Assembly: GCA_030632545.1 (NCBI GenBank)
Contig: DAOVUO010000003.1
Span: 1 to 22,768 of the forward strand
DNA length: 22,768 nucleotides
Reading direction: 5' to 3'
Origin: Bacteroidales bacterium
GTDB lineage: Bacteria > Bacteroidota > Bacteroidia > Bacteroidales > DYOH01
Position numbers and translations under genes: made by a program. The number at the start of each line of letters is the position of its first letter. The stretch's first letter is position 1. Under the pieces are notes generated by a model. The model had not been told where the DNA came from. It did not search any database and saw only the letters and a list, made by a program, of their open reading frames with translations. Shown here piece after piece: positions 6,262 to 15,294 of this stretch.

Positions 6262-8715
6262 ATGCTTTTGAAAATATTTAAAATATATCTATTATTTAGT
6301 TTTTTAGTGTTAAATATTTCTGTTGTAGCACAAACTAAAATAGATTCTATTCAAGGCGTTTTAAATAATGAAACTGATACTTTAAAGCAAATAAGCCTTT
6401 TACTAGAATTGAACTTAGAGTACAGAAATATTAATGCTAGAGTAGCAGTTGAAATGGCTGAAGCAGCAATTGTTTTATCTAAAAGTGTTAATAATAGGCA
6501 TTTTGAATCCAAAGCTTATTATGATTTGGCAAAAACTTATTTTGTTCAATATGCTTATTCTAAAGCCTTAGTATATTTTGGAAAAAGTAGTATGCTAAAA
6601 AAGGAATTATTGAGTGTTTCGCCAAAAGATACAGTGTTTTTAGCCGAATTAGCTCTTGTATATTATAATACAGGCAATGTGCATAATGCAATTGGTATTA
6701 TTGATTCAGCTCTCATCTATTATAAAAAAGGATTAGAAACTAATAAGTTATTTAATAATAGAATTGAAATAGCTTGGACTTTTTTCAGTATAAGTGGCAC
6801 ATATTCTCATAAAGGCGATTATCCAAACGCTGGTTTTTATTTGGATTCTGCAATAATATATTTTAAAGAGCTTGGTGATAGTAAAGGGCTTTCAAATTCA
6901 TGGAATTCGTACGGAAACCTTTACCGAGAGCAAGGTAATTACCCAATCGCCTTACAATATTATTTGCAAAGTAAGCAAATAAACGAAGAAAATAATGATA
7001 TGCATGGTTTAGCAAATGCTAATAATAATATAGCAAATGTTTATAAGTTTCAGGGTGAGTATAAAGAGGCTTTAAAAAGTTATTTGTCAAGTTTAAAAAT
7101 CCGATTTCAAATAAATGATATTCAGGGACAAACAGAGAGCTATAACAATATTGGTAGTGTATATTTTCAGTTAGCAGAAACAGATAGTTGTTATATTGAT
7201 TCAGCCTTAGTTTATTATGATAAATGCATGAAGCATAGCGAGTTGACTAGTAACTCGAATATGAAAGCTACGGCTACTTATAATATAGGTGGTATTTATT
7301 TATTTAAAAATGAGGGTGATTCTGCAATTGCTTACTTTAATCGTGCAAAGGACTTGAGTTTAATGATTTTAAATATGCCAGTTTATGTTCAAACTCTTAC
7401 GAGTACTGGCGAATTGTATAATCGACAGAAAAAATATAAAGAGGCTGTCATTATTTTAGATGAAGCAAAGGTAATGTCGCAGATGATTGATGCACATGAA
7501 TTTGTTAGAGATATTGCTTATTTGCAAAGTCAATCTTATTTTTCGTTAGGTGATTATAAAAAAGCCTTTGAGCATTTGATTGAATATCAAAAAGTAGCTG
7601 GTGTACTTGAAAATAAAGAGAATACAAAGAAAATAGATAAACTTAACCTTAGATACGAATTTGAGAAAAAGCAAAAAGAACTTGAGTTTCAGAAAAAGCA
7701 AAGTGATTTAAAAGCACAAGCAGAACTAAAGCAGCAAAAGTTAATTCGTAATATTTTTGTTTTGGCATTTGGCTTCGTAGTTCTTTTGGCTGTTGTTCTT
7801 TATAAAAACTTTAAGCGTAAAAAACGAGATAATCAGGTTTTACAAAAACAAAAAGAAGAAATTGAAGCACAACGTGATGAAATCCAGGATAAAAATGATC
7901 ATATTACTATTCAAAATGAAACTTTAACAGAGCAACGTGATGAGATTCAACTGCAAAAGCAAGCTATTGTGGATAGTATAAATTATGCATCAAGAATTCA
8001 AAAGGCAGTTTTACCACCAGAAAATGGATTAAATAGTATTTTTAGTGATAGTTTTATTTATTTTATGCCAAGGGACATTGTAAGTGGTGATTTTTTCTGG
8101 TATCATAAAACCCATGATCGATTTATTTTGGTTGCTGCCGATTGTACTGGGCATGGTGTTCCTGCTGGTTTTATGAGTATGCTAGGAGTGTCTTTACTTA
8201 ATCAAATTATTGGTCAAGATCCTGATTTACATGCCGACGAAATTTTGAATCAGTTGCGCAAAATGGTTATTAGCTCTTTACATCAACAAGGAACAGTAGT
8301 AGAAACAAAGGATGGAATGGATTTGAGTCTACTTATTTTTGATAAGGATTATAAAAATCTTGAATTTGCTGGTGCAAATAATCCATTATATCTTCTGCGA
8401 AATGGCGAAGTAGTTATTTACAAGGCTGATAAGATGCCAATTGGAATATCGTTTAGACGTATTAATGATTTTCAATTACACAGTATTGAACTGCAAAAAG
8501 GCGATAAATGTTATGTTTTTTCAGATGGCTATGTTGACCAGTTTGGGGGACCAAGAAATAGTAAATATTTAATTAAACGATTCCGTAATTTGCTTCCAAC
8601 CATAGTAGATAAAAACATGTCAGAGCAAAGAGAAATTCTTCATCAAAACTTTTTAGATTGGAAAGGTGATGGTGAGCAAATAGATGATATTTTGATTATT
8701 GGTATCAGTATCTAA
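6262..8715 (+). CDS. Membrane-anchored TPR / SpoIIE-type PP2C phosphatase
   Basis: This 817-residue protein is predicted to join a periplasmic TPR sensor to a cytoplasmic serine/threonine phosphatase. Residues 1-23 are a signal peptide (cleavage likely VVA/Q). TPR units with the NNIANVYKFQGEYKEAL pattern fill about residues 50-450. A coiled coil (about 460-492), a transmembrane helix (about 497-515) and a second coiled coil (about 520-570) lead into a SpoIIE/RsbU domain (574-817). All metal-site motifs are intact: SGDFFW (Asp610), AADCTGHGVPAGFMS (Asp627), FSDGYVD (Asp755) and EQIDDIL (Asp808-809). Domains of this class dephosphorylate anti-anti-sigma factors or other phosphoproteins, but no STAS or RsbW-like partner is encoded here. 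It is the first of five co-oriented signalling genes, 17 bases before the hybrid kinase. Confidence 0.92.
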   Translation: MLLKIFKIYLLFSFLVLNISVVAQTKIDSIQGVLNNETDTLKQISLLLELNLEYRNINARVAVEMAEAAIVLSKSVNNRHFESKAYYDLAKTYFVQYAYSKALVYFGKSSMLKKELLSVSPKDTVFLAELALVYYNTGNVHNAIGIIDSALIYYKKGLETNKLFNNRIEIAWTFFSISGTYSHKGDYPNAGFYLDSAIIYFKELGDSKGLSNSWNSYGNLYREQGNYPIALQYYLQSKQINEENNDMHGLANANNNIANVYKFQGEYKEALKSYLSSLKIRFQINDIQGQTESYNNIGSVYFQLAETDSCYIDSALVYYDKCMKHSELTSNSNMKATATYNIGGIYLFKNEGDSAIAYFNRAKDLSLMILNMPVYVQTLTSTGELYNRQKKYKEAVIILDEAKVMSQMIDAHEFVRDIAYLQSQSYFSLGDYKKAFEHLIEYQKVAGVLENKENTKKIDKLNLRYEFEKKQKELEFQKKQSDLKAQAELKQQKLIRNIFVLAFGFVVLLAVVLYKNFKRKKRDNQVLQKQKEEIEAQRDEIQDKNDHITIQNETLTEQRDEIQLQKQAIVDSINYASRIQKAVLPPENGLNSIFSDSFIYFMPRDIVSGDFFWYHKTHDRFILVAADCTGHGVPAGFMSMLGVSLLNQIIGQDPDLHADEILNQLRKMVISSLHQQGTVVETKDGMDLSLLIFDKDYKNLEFAGANNPLYLLRNGEVVIYKADKMPIGISFRRINDFQLHSIELQKGDKCYVFSDGYVDQFGGPRNSKYLIKRFRNLLPTIVDKNMSEQREILHQNFLDWKGDGEQIDDILIIGISI

Positions 8716-8732
8716 TTAATTTATTTTAAAGT

Positions 8733-11567
8733 ATGGTTTTGAGCAAGTCTGCTTATTATGATGAACATTTTTTTACCAAAACTGAATTTGATTCTTTTTT
8801 GTTTGTGGTAAGTTTGCATCCAAATGAAGCAATTTTTATTATTGATAGTCATTTTGTTTTAAAATTTTATAATACAAAATTTAGTGACTTTTATTCAGAT
8901 ATTTTTCTAAAGTCGCCTCAAATTGGAATTAATTTAAAGCAACAAATAGGGGTTTCTAATTTGTATGGATTTTCTTCTAAAGAGTTTTTAGAGCAAAAGG
9001 ATAACGAAAAGCTAGATATCTCAACAGCAAAAGTAAGCGCATCTATACATAAAACCTTTTTTACTACTAGTGCTAATAATAAGGCATTATTTTTAAGGCA
9101 AGAGAATAGTCCTAAATTTTTCTCAAATGTGCGTGTTTGGGAATCAATAATGCATTTTTCTAAATCTATTTTAGATATTAATAATATTAACCAAGTTTTT
9201 GAAGAGCTTAACAATATTGTAGCATCAGTTTTTTCTAAGAAAGATTTTTATTTAGGTTTTTATGATAATAAGGATGGGAGTTATCAATATAAATTTTTTA
9301 AGGACGAAAATTTGGTACAAGTTAATAATCATATTGAAGAATTTTATAAAGTGATTATTGACACTGTTGTAGATAAAAGACAAATTTTATTTATTGATAG
9401 TAAAGGGATTGACGATATTTTAGATGAGAGAAAAATAAGTATTTCGGGAGAAAAGCCTAAATCTGTGATTTGCAAATCAATTTTTACTGATAATGAGTTT
9501 GTTGCGGCATTTCAGTTGTGTAGTTTTTCTCGTGATTTTACTAAAGAAGAGTTTGGTTTGTTTAATGTACTTCTAAGTTTTGTTGAACAAAGTATTAAGA
9601 AAATTGGAGATGAAAAGCAATTAATTCATGAGGCCGAAAAAGTTTATTTTATTAATAAAGTAGCTGATTTTTTCCATTGGGAATACCATCCTGATCAACA
9701 AGAAGTTTTCATGCGTTCGGGGGAGATTAATAACTCCTCAAATAGTTTTCTTAATAATTCTATTTCTCTTAAACAATTTTTAGGCTTTTTTATTCAATCA
9801 GATTCAGAGCATTTTCATCAGCAATTATTGAAAATTTGCAATAATGAAATTACTGATTTTTTTATTGAAGTTCAGCTCAAGCCAAATTCAATGTTTAATT
9901 CGCAATATGCACATTTTACTGCGGGACGATTTTACGATAAGTTTTTGAAAAAAAATATAATTATTGGTAATTTTCAGGATATAACAAAGTTAAAAATTAA
10001 TGAAATAAAACTGCTGCAAGCCAAACAAAAAGCTGAAGAATCAGATAAACTTAAATCTTCTTTTTTGGCTAATATGTCGCACGAAATAAGAACACCTTTA
10101 AATGGGATTTTGGGTTTTTCTCGACTTCTTAGTAGTAATGATATTGACCAAGAGAAAAGAGAGCGTTATATTGAATATATCAGTAGAAGCGGTCAAAGTT
10201 TACTATATTTAATTAATGATATACTCGATCTTGCTAAAATAGAATCAGGAAAATTTACTATTAAAATAAAGGATTGTTTAATTAATGAAATGCTAGATGA
10301 ACTGCAACAGAGCTTTATACATCAATTAGGTGTAAAAGATAAATCGAATATAGAAATTAGACTAAAAAAAGGTATTCAGGCAGAAAATTTTGCTATAAAA
10401 ACTGATCCTTTAAGATTACGACAAGTATTTAATAATCTTATTGGTAATTCGTTAAAGTTTACAGAGGATGGCTATATAGAGTATGGATATACATTAGATA
10501 AGGCAAATAGTACAATTTGTTTTTATGTTGAAGATACTGGAATTGGAATTCCAAAAGATAAAATTGACTACGTATTTAGTCGTTTTGGAAAAATTGAAAA
10601 TGGACGAATAATTAATCCTGGAGGAACGGGATTAGGTTTATCTATTGTAAAGCAAATTGTTGAATATTTGAAAGGCGATATTATCATAGATTCGGTAGAA
10701 GGAAAAGGTACTCGTTTTGATTTTAAATTTGTATATGAAAAGGTATATAAAGAGCCCAAACAAAAAGAACCGAGTAGCCCATCTATAGACGATTATGAAA
10801 TTATACATGTTTTAGTTGTGGAGGATAATAAAATTAATCAGCAGTTAATATTCGATACATTAATGACATATTCGAATAATTTGAAGATAACTATAGCCGA
10901 AAATGGAAAAGTAGCACTAGATAAATTAAGAGATAAGTGTTTTGATATAATTCTAATGGATATTCAAATGCCTGTTATGGATGGTTATCAAGCTACAAAA
11001 GCGATTAGAAAATTAGAAAATATTACAAAAAGGAATATTCCAATAATTGGCTTATCAGCTCATGCATTAAAGAAAGAAGCAGATAATTGTATTTCAATTG
11101 GAATGAATTCATATCTTAGCAAGCCATTTGTTCCCGATATTGTATTGTCGGAAATAGCAAAGCAAATTGGCTTGAATAAAAACGAGGCTGAAACACAGTC
11201 TTTTGAACAAATATACCACATAAATAATCAAATTATGTTAGATTTAACTACCTTACGTCAAATGTATGGAGATGATGAAGAAAGAGTAAAATCGATATTA
11301 TTACTTTACAAGCAGCAAATTCCATTGCAAATTAACGATTTAAAGTCAAATTTACTCGAAGAGGATTGGGAAAATATTAAAATAAATTCTCATGCACTTA
11401 AAGGCAATTTATCGTATCTAGGTAACGATGGTTTAAGAGAATTTGCATATAAAATTGAATTAAATGCAAAAAATGAGTTAAATATTGGTGATGCTCAAAA
11501 TGATTTTGCCAGTTTAGAGCAAATTTGGAATTCAGTTTTTATAGAAATTAATAAATTTCTTAATTAG
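8733..11567 (+). CDS. Soluble hybrid histidine kinase with receiver and HPt
   Basis: This 944-residue protein contains a four-step phosphorelay. It has no signal peptide or membrane segment. The N-terminal 130 residues look PAS-like, followed by a GAF-like region (about 140-295) and a PAS-like region (about 303-420). The HisKA motif SFLANMSHEIRTPLNGILGF places the phosphorylated His at 450. The ATPase domain shows NLIGNSLKFT, EDTGIGIP and GGTGLGLSIV. The receiver begins HVLVVEDN (691) with Asp743 in ILMDIQMPVMDG and the Lys of LSKPF. The C-terminal HPt has NSHALKG with His887. All catalytic residues appear intact. Its stimulus is presumably cytoplasmic or passed on by a membrane partner. Placed 17 bases after the phosphatase gene, it is likely in the same transcript. 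The HPt suggests relay onward, plausibly to the lone receiver encoded next. Confidence 0.93.
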   Translation: MVLSKSAYYDEHFFTKTEFDSFLFVVSLHPNEAIFIIDSHFVLKFYNTKFSDFYSDIFLKSPQIGINLKQQIGVSNLYGFSSKEFLEQKDNEKLDISTAKVSASIHKTFFTTSANNKALFLRQENSPKFFSNVRVWESIMHFSKSILDINNINQVFEELNNIVASVFSKKDFYLGFYDNKDGSYQYKFFKDENLVQVNNHIEEFYKVIIDTVVDKRQILFIDSKGIDDILDERKISISGEKPKSVICKSIFTDNEFVAAFQLCSFSRDFTKEEFGLFNVLLSFVEQSIKKIGDEKQLIHEAEKVYFINKVADFFHWEYHPDQQEVFMRSGEINNSSNSFLNNSISLKQFLGFFIQSDSEHFHQQLLKICNNEITDFFIEVQLKPNSMFNSQYAHFTAGRFYDKFLKKNIIIGNFQDITKLKINEIKLLQAKQKAEESDKLKSSFLANMSHEIRTPLNGILGFSRLLSSNDIDQEKRERYIEYISRSGQSLLYLINDILDLAKIESGKFTIKIKDCLINEMLDELQQSFIHQLGVKDKSNIEIRLKKGIQAENFAIKTDPLRLRQVFNNLIGNSLKFTEDGYIEYGYTLDKANSTICFYVEDTGIGIPKDKIDYVFSRFGKIENGRIINPGGTGLGLSIVKQIVEYLKGDIIIDSVEGKGTRFDFKFVYEKVYKEPKQKEPSSPSIDDYEIIHVLVVEDNKINQQLIFDTLMTYSNNLKITIAENGKVALDKLRDKCFDIILMDIQMPVMDGYQATKAIRKLENITKRNIPIIGLSAHALKKEADNCISIGMNSYLSKPFVPDIVLSEIAKQIGLNKNEAETQSFEQIYHINNQIMLDLTTLRQMYGDDEERVKSILLLYKQQIPLQINDLKSNLLEEDWENIKINSHALKGNLSYLGNDGLREFAYKIELNAKNELNIGDAQNDFASLEQIWNSVFIEINKFLN

Positions 11568-11657
11568 CAAAGCAAGATTTATTGTTTTGGGTATAGCATT
11601 TGTTTATCTATTTTGAAGCATTTTAAAATAGCTTTTTATAATATTGAGAGAAAAATA

Positions 11658-12044
11658 ATGATGAAGACTACAATTTTTGTTATAGATGATGATATTGTGA
11701 TTTCAGAAATGCTGAAATCTGTAATAATGAACATACCCGAAGTAGAGGCTGTTAGCTTTCTGTCTGGAGAAGATGCTTTACTTAATTTGGATTTGAATCC
11801 TAAGATTATTGTTCTTGATTACTTTTTGAACACAATAAATCCACAAGCAATGGATGGATTAGCGGTGTTAAGGGAGATAAAAAGGACATTACCTTCTGCA
11901 AAAGTTATAATTCTTTCTGGACAAGAAGATTTAGAAGTGGTTTACAAGTTAAATCAGTATCAAGCAGATGATTATATAGTGAAGGATAAAGATGCAATAC
12001 TCAATATTAAGGGTATAATTGAAAAATTTATTAAAAAGAATTAA
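11658..12044 (+). CDS. Stand-alone receiver (CheY-like) protein
   Basis: This 128-residue protein is a single receiver domain with no DNA-binding or enzymatic output. The acidic pocket is IDDD (residues 9-12), the phosphoacceptor Asp54 lies in IIVLDYFLN, the switch Ser is in VIILSGQED, and the conserved Lys is in DDYIVKDKD. A small insertion-like stretch (NTINPQAMDG) follows the acceptor. The reading frame is open back to an ATG at 11613, but receivers normally begin right before the first strand, so I chose the ATG at 11658 (a second ATG is adjacent at 11661), preceded by GAGAG at 11646-11650. It sits between the hybrid kinase and the receptor pair, so it is a natural acceptor for the kinase HPt. 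How it passes the signal on is not visible. Confidence 0.88.
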   Translation: MMKTTIFVIDDDIVISEMLKSVIMNIPEVEAVSFLSGEDALLNLDLNPKIIVLDYFLNTINPQAMDGLAVLREIKRTLPSAKVIILSGQEDLEVVYKLNQYQADDYIVKDKDAILNIKGIIEKFIKKN

Positions 12045-12111
12045 ACATAATTTTTGCAAAAGTTAAAATAGTTATAAATTTATACACCAAAAGGAGAAAC
12101 ACGCTCAAGGA

Positions 12112-15100
12112 ATGTTTAGATTTAAATTTAGTTCCATAAAAGGAAAAATATATTTTACTATAGTTCTCGCCGGAACTATAATAATGACTTTAGTTCTTGT
12201 GTATTCATTAATTATTTTAGACGAACTTAAGTCAGAGCGTTTAAGAACAAATTTTTTTGAAAAAGGGAGTTATAATTCATCGATGTTATCCTCTGAATTA
12301 AACGCAGTTTCAGGAAATTTGTACAGTACTGCAAATATTATTTCGCGCTTTGATACTAAAAGTGATTCTATTTTGGAGTTGACCTTGTCTGCTAGTACAA
12401 TAAGTTTACTAGAGAATAATCCAATATTTTCAGGCGCATGGATAGTTTTTGATAGTAATAAGGAAGGAGCAACTTTGGATGCTGAAATTCAAGTACATTA
12501 TTACTATAGTTTAAATCGATTTGTTGGAAAGCGAAATTTAAGTAGCTCGCAGAGACGAGATTTGTTAAACAGCCCATTATATACAGTTCCTAAAACTGAG
12601 CAAATAGGAACATTACTTGATATTAGAGAAGAAAGTTACACTGGCAACGTGTTTGACAATATTAAAGTGATAAGTATAACAACACCAATAATTAGTGGTG
12701 GAATAGTGGTTGGTGCTTTAGGAGTTGATATTCCTGTCTCTTATTTTAACGAATATTTACTTCCTTTCTCGCAATATACATTTTCAATGGTTTTTAATGA
12801 TAAAGGAAGAATTTTAAGTCATATTAATTCTGAATTGGTAGATTTGTTATTTGCTGATTATTACGTAAAGCTTAATTCAGACAAAGACGTTTTAAGTAAA
12901 ATTAATAGTCAGACCAAAACTTTTTCATTTAACTATAAGATTGACGATTCAGATTATTTATTATTCTTTTTCCCATTTAAAGTAGGTAAAAGAGGGCAGG
13001 TATACACTTATGCACTTGCCGTACAGCCTTCTTATGCTAAGTTAGAGGGTAATGAAAATACAAAAGCCTATATTATAATTATATTTATATTGGGAATACT
13101 TGTTTCAATTACAATTGGTCGTATTTTGTCAAATGAAATATATCAACCATTTGTTAAAATAAATAGGGCTTTACGAGTTCTGGCCTCGGGCGATATAGAT
13201 AATGTAGAAGTTTTGAAAACAGGGCGTAAAGACGAAATTAGTAAAACGTATAGATACATTAATACTGTTGTAGGGGGATTTAGAAACGTAGTTGATTTTG
13301 CCGAGAAAATTAAAAAAGGCGATTATGATTATGATTATGAGTCGTTTGGCGAAAAGGATAAGTTAGGAAATACTCTTTTGGAGATGCAAGTGAGTATAAA
13401 AGATTTAATCATAAGACAGAATGAAATTCGTTTAAAGGAAGAGAATCGAAATTGGATAAATGTAGGTATTAGCATCTTCTCTAATACATTACGGAAGCAT
13501 TCAAAGAGTATTAAAGTATTTGCTTCTGATTTGATACAAGAGTTAGTTGAATATGTTGATGTTCAGGTAGGTGGTATTTATTTGATGCAAAAGGATAAGC
13601 GTAACAGAGATGTTCTTGAGTTAACCGCAGCTTATGCTTATGACAGGAATAAGTTTATTAAAAAAACAATAATGCTTAAAGAAGGCTTGGTTGGAACTTG
13701 TGCTGCGGAAGAGCAAATTGTGTATTTAAGGAAAGTCCCTAAAGATTATATTTCTATTGCTTCGGGTTTAGGTTCAATACCACCAAAAGCAATAATCTTA
13801 ATGCCGTTAAAAGTGGAGGATCGTGTGTTAGGTGTATTGGAACTAGGTTCTATAAAAGAATTTGAAAAACATCATATAGAATTTTTAGAAAAACTTTCTG
13901 ATAATATTGCTCTTACAATTGCTTCAGTTACAATAAATGAGCGTACAGATAATTTAGTCGAGCAGCTTCGTTCGAATTCTGATGAGCTAAGGTCGCAAGA
14001 AGAAGAGCTTCGCCAAAATTTGGAGGAATTACAAGCAATTCAGGATGAATCCACAAAACGACAATTTCATTTAGATAATTTATTAAAATCGATTGATAAT
14101 TCAGCCTTGACAATTCAGTTAAATAATATTGGTAAAATAATAGAAATTAATGAGCAATTTTTAAGATTACTTAATGAGCATGAAAGTAAAATAATTGGTA
14201 CTTTTTATAATGAGTTTTTCAAATTTGACAGTACCAAAATTGATGCATCTAAATTTTGGACTGAATTGGAAAGTGGCTACATACAACGTCAAATAGTTGA
14301 ATGTAGGCTCAGTGAAAAAACATTCTGGGTACTTGCAACATTTACACCACTTTACGATATTGAGGGGAATATAGATAAGGTGTTTATGATTGGTTATGAT
14401 TATACTGATCAAATGAATGCCTCTGTTAATTTGAAAGAAAAGTCGGCTAGGAATGTATTACTTGAGAAAAAAGAAGTTGAACTTGAGAAAAATTTAAAAC
14501 ATTTAAATGTTAAATTTGAGGAATTGAATAACAATTATTTAGTGTATGATGGGTTGGTTAATAAGCTTTTAGCCAAAGTTGTATTGGATAAAGATGCTAA
14601 TGTGCTGGAAGCAAACGACCAATTGTATTCTATTTTTGAATTAAAAGAAAAGAGTGTTGTTGGTAGAAATTTAGTGGAACTGTCATCTTTCGATTCTTCT
14701 GCTGAGTTTACTGAATTTTGGCAAAATCTACTTACAAAAGAATTTTACGACAGAACTTTTGTTTATCAGAATAAGCTTTTTAAAGAGTTTTATTATGTAA
14801 ATAAAGACCCAATATATAAGTACAAAGTTTATAACTTTATTATAAGTGTCAACTTACCTGCAGAAATGGCTGAATATGAGGGGGCTGTTGAAAAATCCAA
14901 ATTAGCAAAAAGTGTTGAGTCAAATTTATTAATTGCAGAATATGAGTCTGATGGTCGTGTTGCTAGTTTTAGTGAGAAATTATTAAAACTATTTAAGCTA
15001 AGCGAGAAAGATATTAAGAATAAGAATCATAAAGATTTTGCAGTTGTTGATAATGTACTTAAATATCATGTTTTATGGAGTAAATTACGTGTTGGCGAGC

Positions 15101-15291
15101 CTTTGGCTAGAGAATATAGTTACGAAGTAAACGGAATGACTTTTTTCTTTCTTGATAATTATTTCCCTGTTAAAAATAATCAACACGAGGTTGAAAAGGT
15201 AGTTGTTTATAGCCAAGATATTACAAGTTTAAGAGATCGTATTACTAAGCTCACAAAATCACTTGATGATTTTAAAAAAGGTAGAAAATAG
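12112..15291 (+). CDS. Cache-HAMP-GAF-PAS transmembrane receptor, no output domain
   Basis: This 1059-residue inner-membrane receptor has a transmembrane helix at about 13-36, a periplasmic Cache-like ligand domain (about 40-310; note ITTPIISGGIVVGALGVDIP), a second transmembrane helix (about 315-336) and HAMP. A second HAMP-like segment (EKIKKGDYDYDY...EKDKLGNTLLEM, to about 430) follows. GAF (about 460-605) carries KEGLVGTCA. A coiled coil contains SQEEELRQNLEELQ (about 620-655). Three PAS-like regions (about 657-764, 817-913, 930-1042) and a Lys/Arg-rich tail complete it. No histidine kinase, methyl-accepting, GGDEF, EAL or phosphatase motif is present, so it must signal through a partner. 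It is paralogous to the next protein from Cache through the first PAS. AAGGAG at 12091 is too far upstream to be a normal ribosome site; the ATG at 12112 was kept. Confidence 0.88.
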   Translation: MFRFKFSSIKGKIYFTIVLAGTIIMTLVLVYSLIILDELKSERLRTNFFEKGSYNSSMLSSELNAVSGNLYSTANIISRFDTKSDSILELTLSASTISLLENNPIFSGAWIVFDSNKEGATLDAEIQVHYYYSLNRFVGKRNLSSSQRRDLLNSPLYTVPKTEQIGTLLDIREESYTGNVFDNIKVISITTPIISGGIVVGALGVDIPVSYFNEYLLPFSQYTFSMVFNDKGRILSHINSELVDLLFADYYVKLNSDKDVLSKINSQTKTFSFNYKIDDSDYLLFFFPFKVGKRGQVYTYALAVQPSYAKLEGNENTKAYIIIIFILGILVSITIGRILSNEIYQPFVKINRALRVLASGDIDNVEVLKTGRKDEISKTYRYINTVVGGFRNVVDFAEKIKKGDYDYDYESFGEKDKLGNTLLEMQVSIKDLIIRQNEIRLKEENRNWINVGISIFSNTLRKHSKSIKVFASDLIQELVEYVDVQVGGIYLMQKDKRNRDVLELTAAYAYDRNKFIKKTIMLKEGLVGTCAAEEQIVYLRKVPKDYISIASGLGSIPPKAIILMPLKVEDRVLGVLELGSIKEFEKHHIEFLEKLSDNIALTIASVTINERTDNLVEQLRSNSDELRSQEEELRQNLEELQAIQDESTKRQFHLDNLLKSIDNSALTIQLNNIGKIIEINEQFLRLLNEHESKIIGTFYNEFFKFDSTKIDASKFWTELESGYIQRQIVECRLSEKTFWVLATFTPLYDIEGNIDKVFMIGYDYTDQMNASVNLKEKSARNVLLEKKEVELEKNLKHLNVKFEELNNNYLVYDGLVNKLLAKVVLDKDANVLEANDQLYSIFELKEKSVVGRNLVELSSFDSSAEFTEFWQNLLTKEFYDRTFVYQNKLFKEFYYVNKDPIYKYKVYNFIISVNLPAEMAEYEGAVEKSKLAKSVESNLLIAEYESDGRVASFSEKLLKLFKLSEKDIKNKNHKDFAVVDNVLKYHVLWSKLRVGEPLAREYSYEVNGMTFFFLDNYFPVKNNQHEVEKVVVYSQDITSLRDRITKLTKSLDDFKKGRK

Positions 15292-15294
15292 GTA

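Noticed and set aside
11613..11657. Earlier start of the lone receiver at 11613
   Set aside because: It would add 15 residues ahead of the first beta strand. The ATG at 11658 places MMKTTIFVIDDD as expected for receivers.
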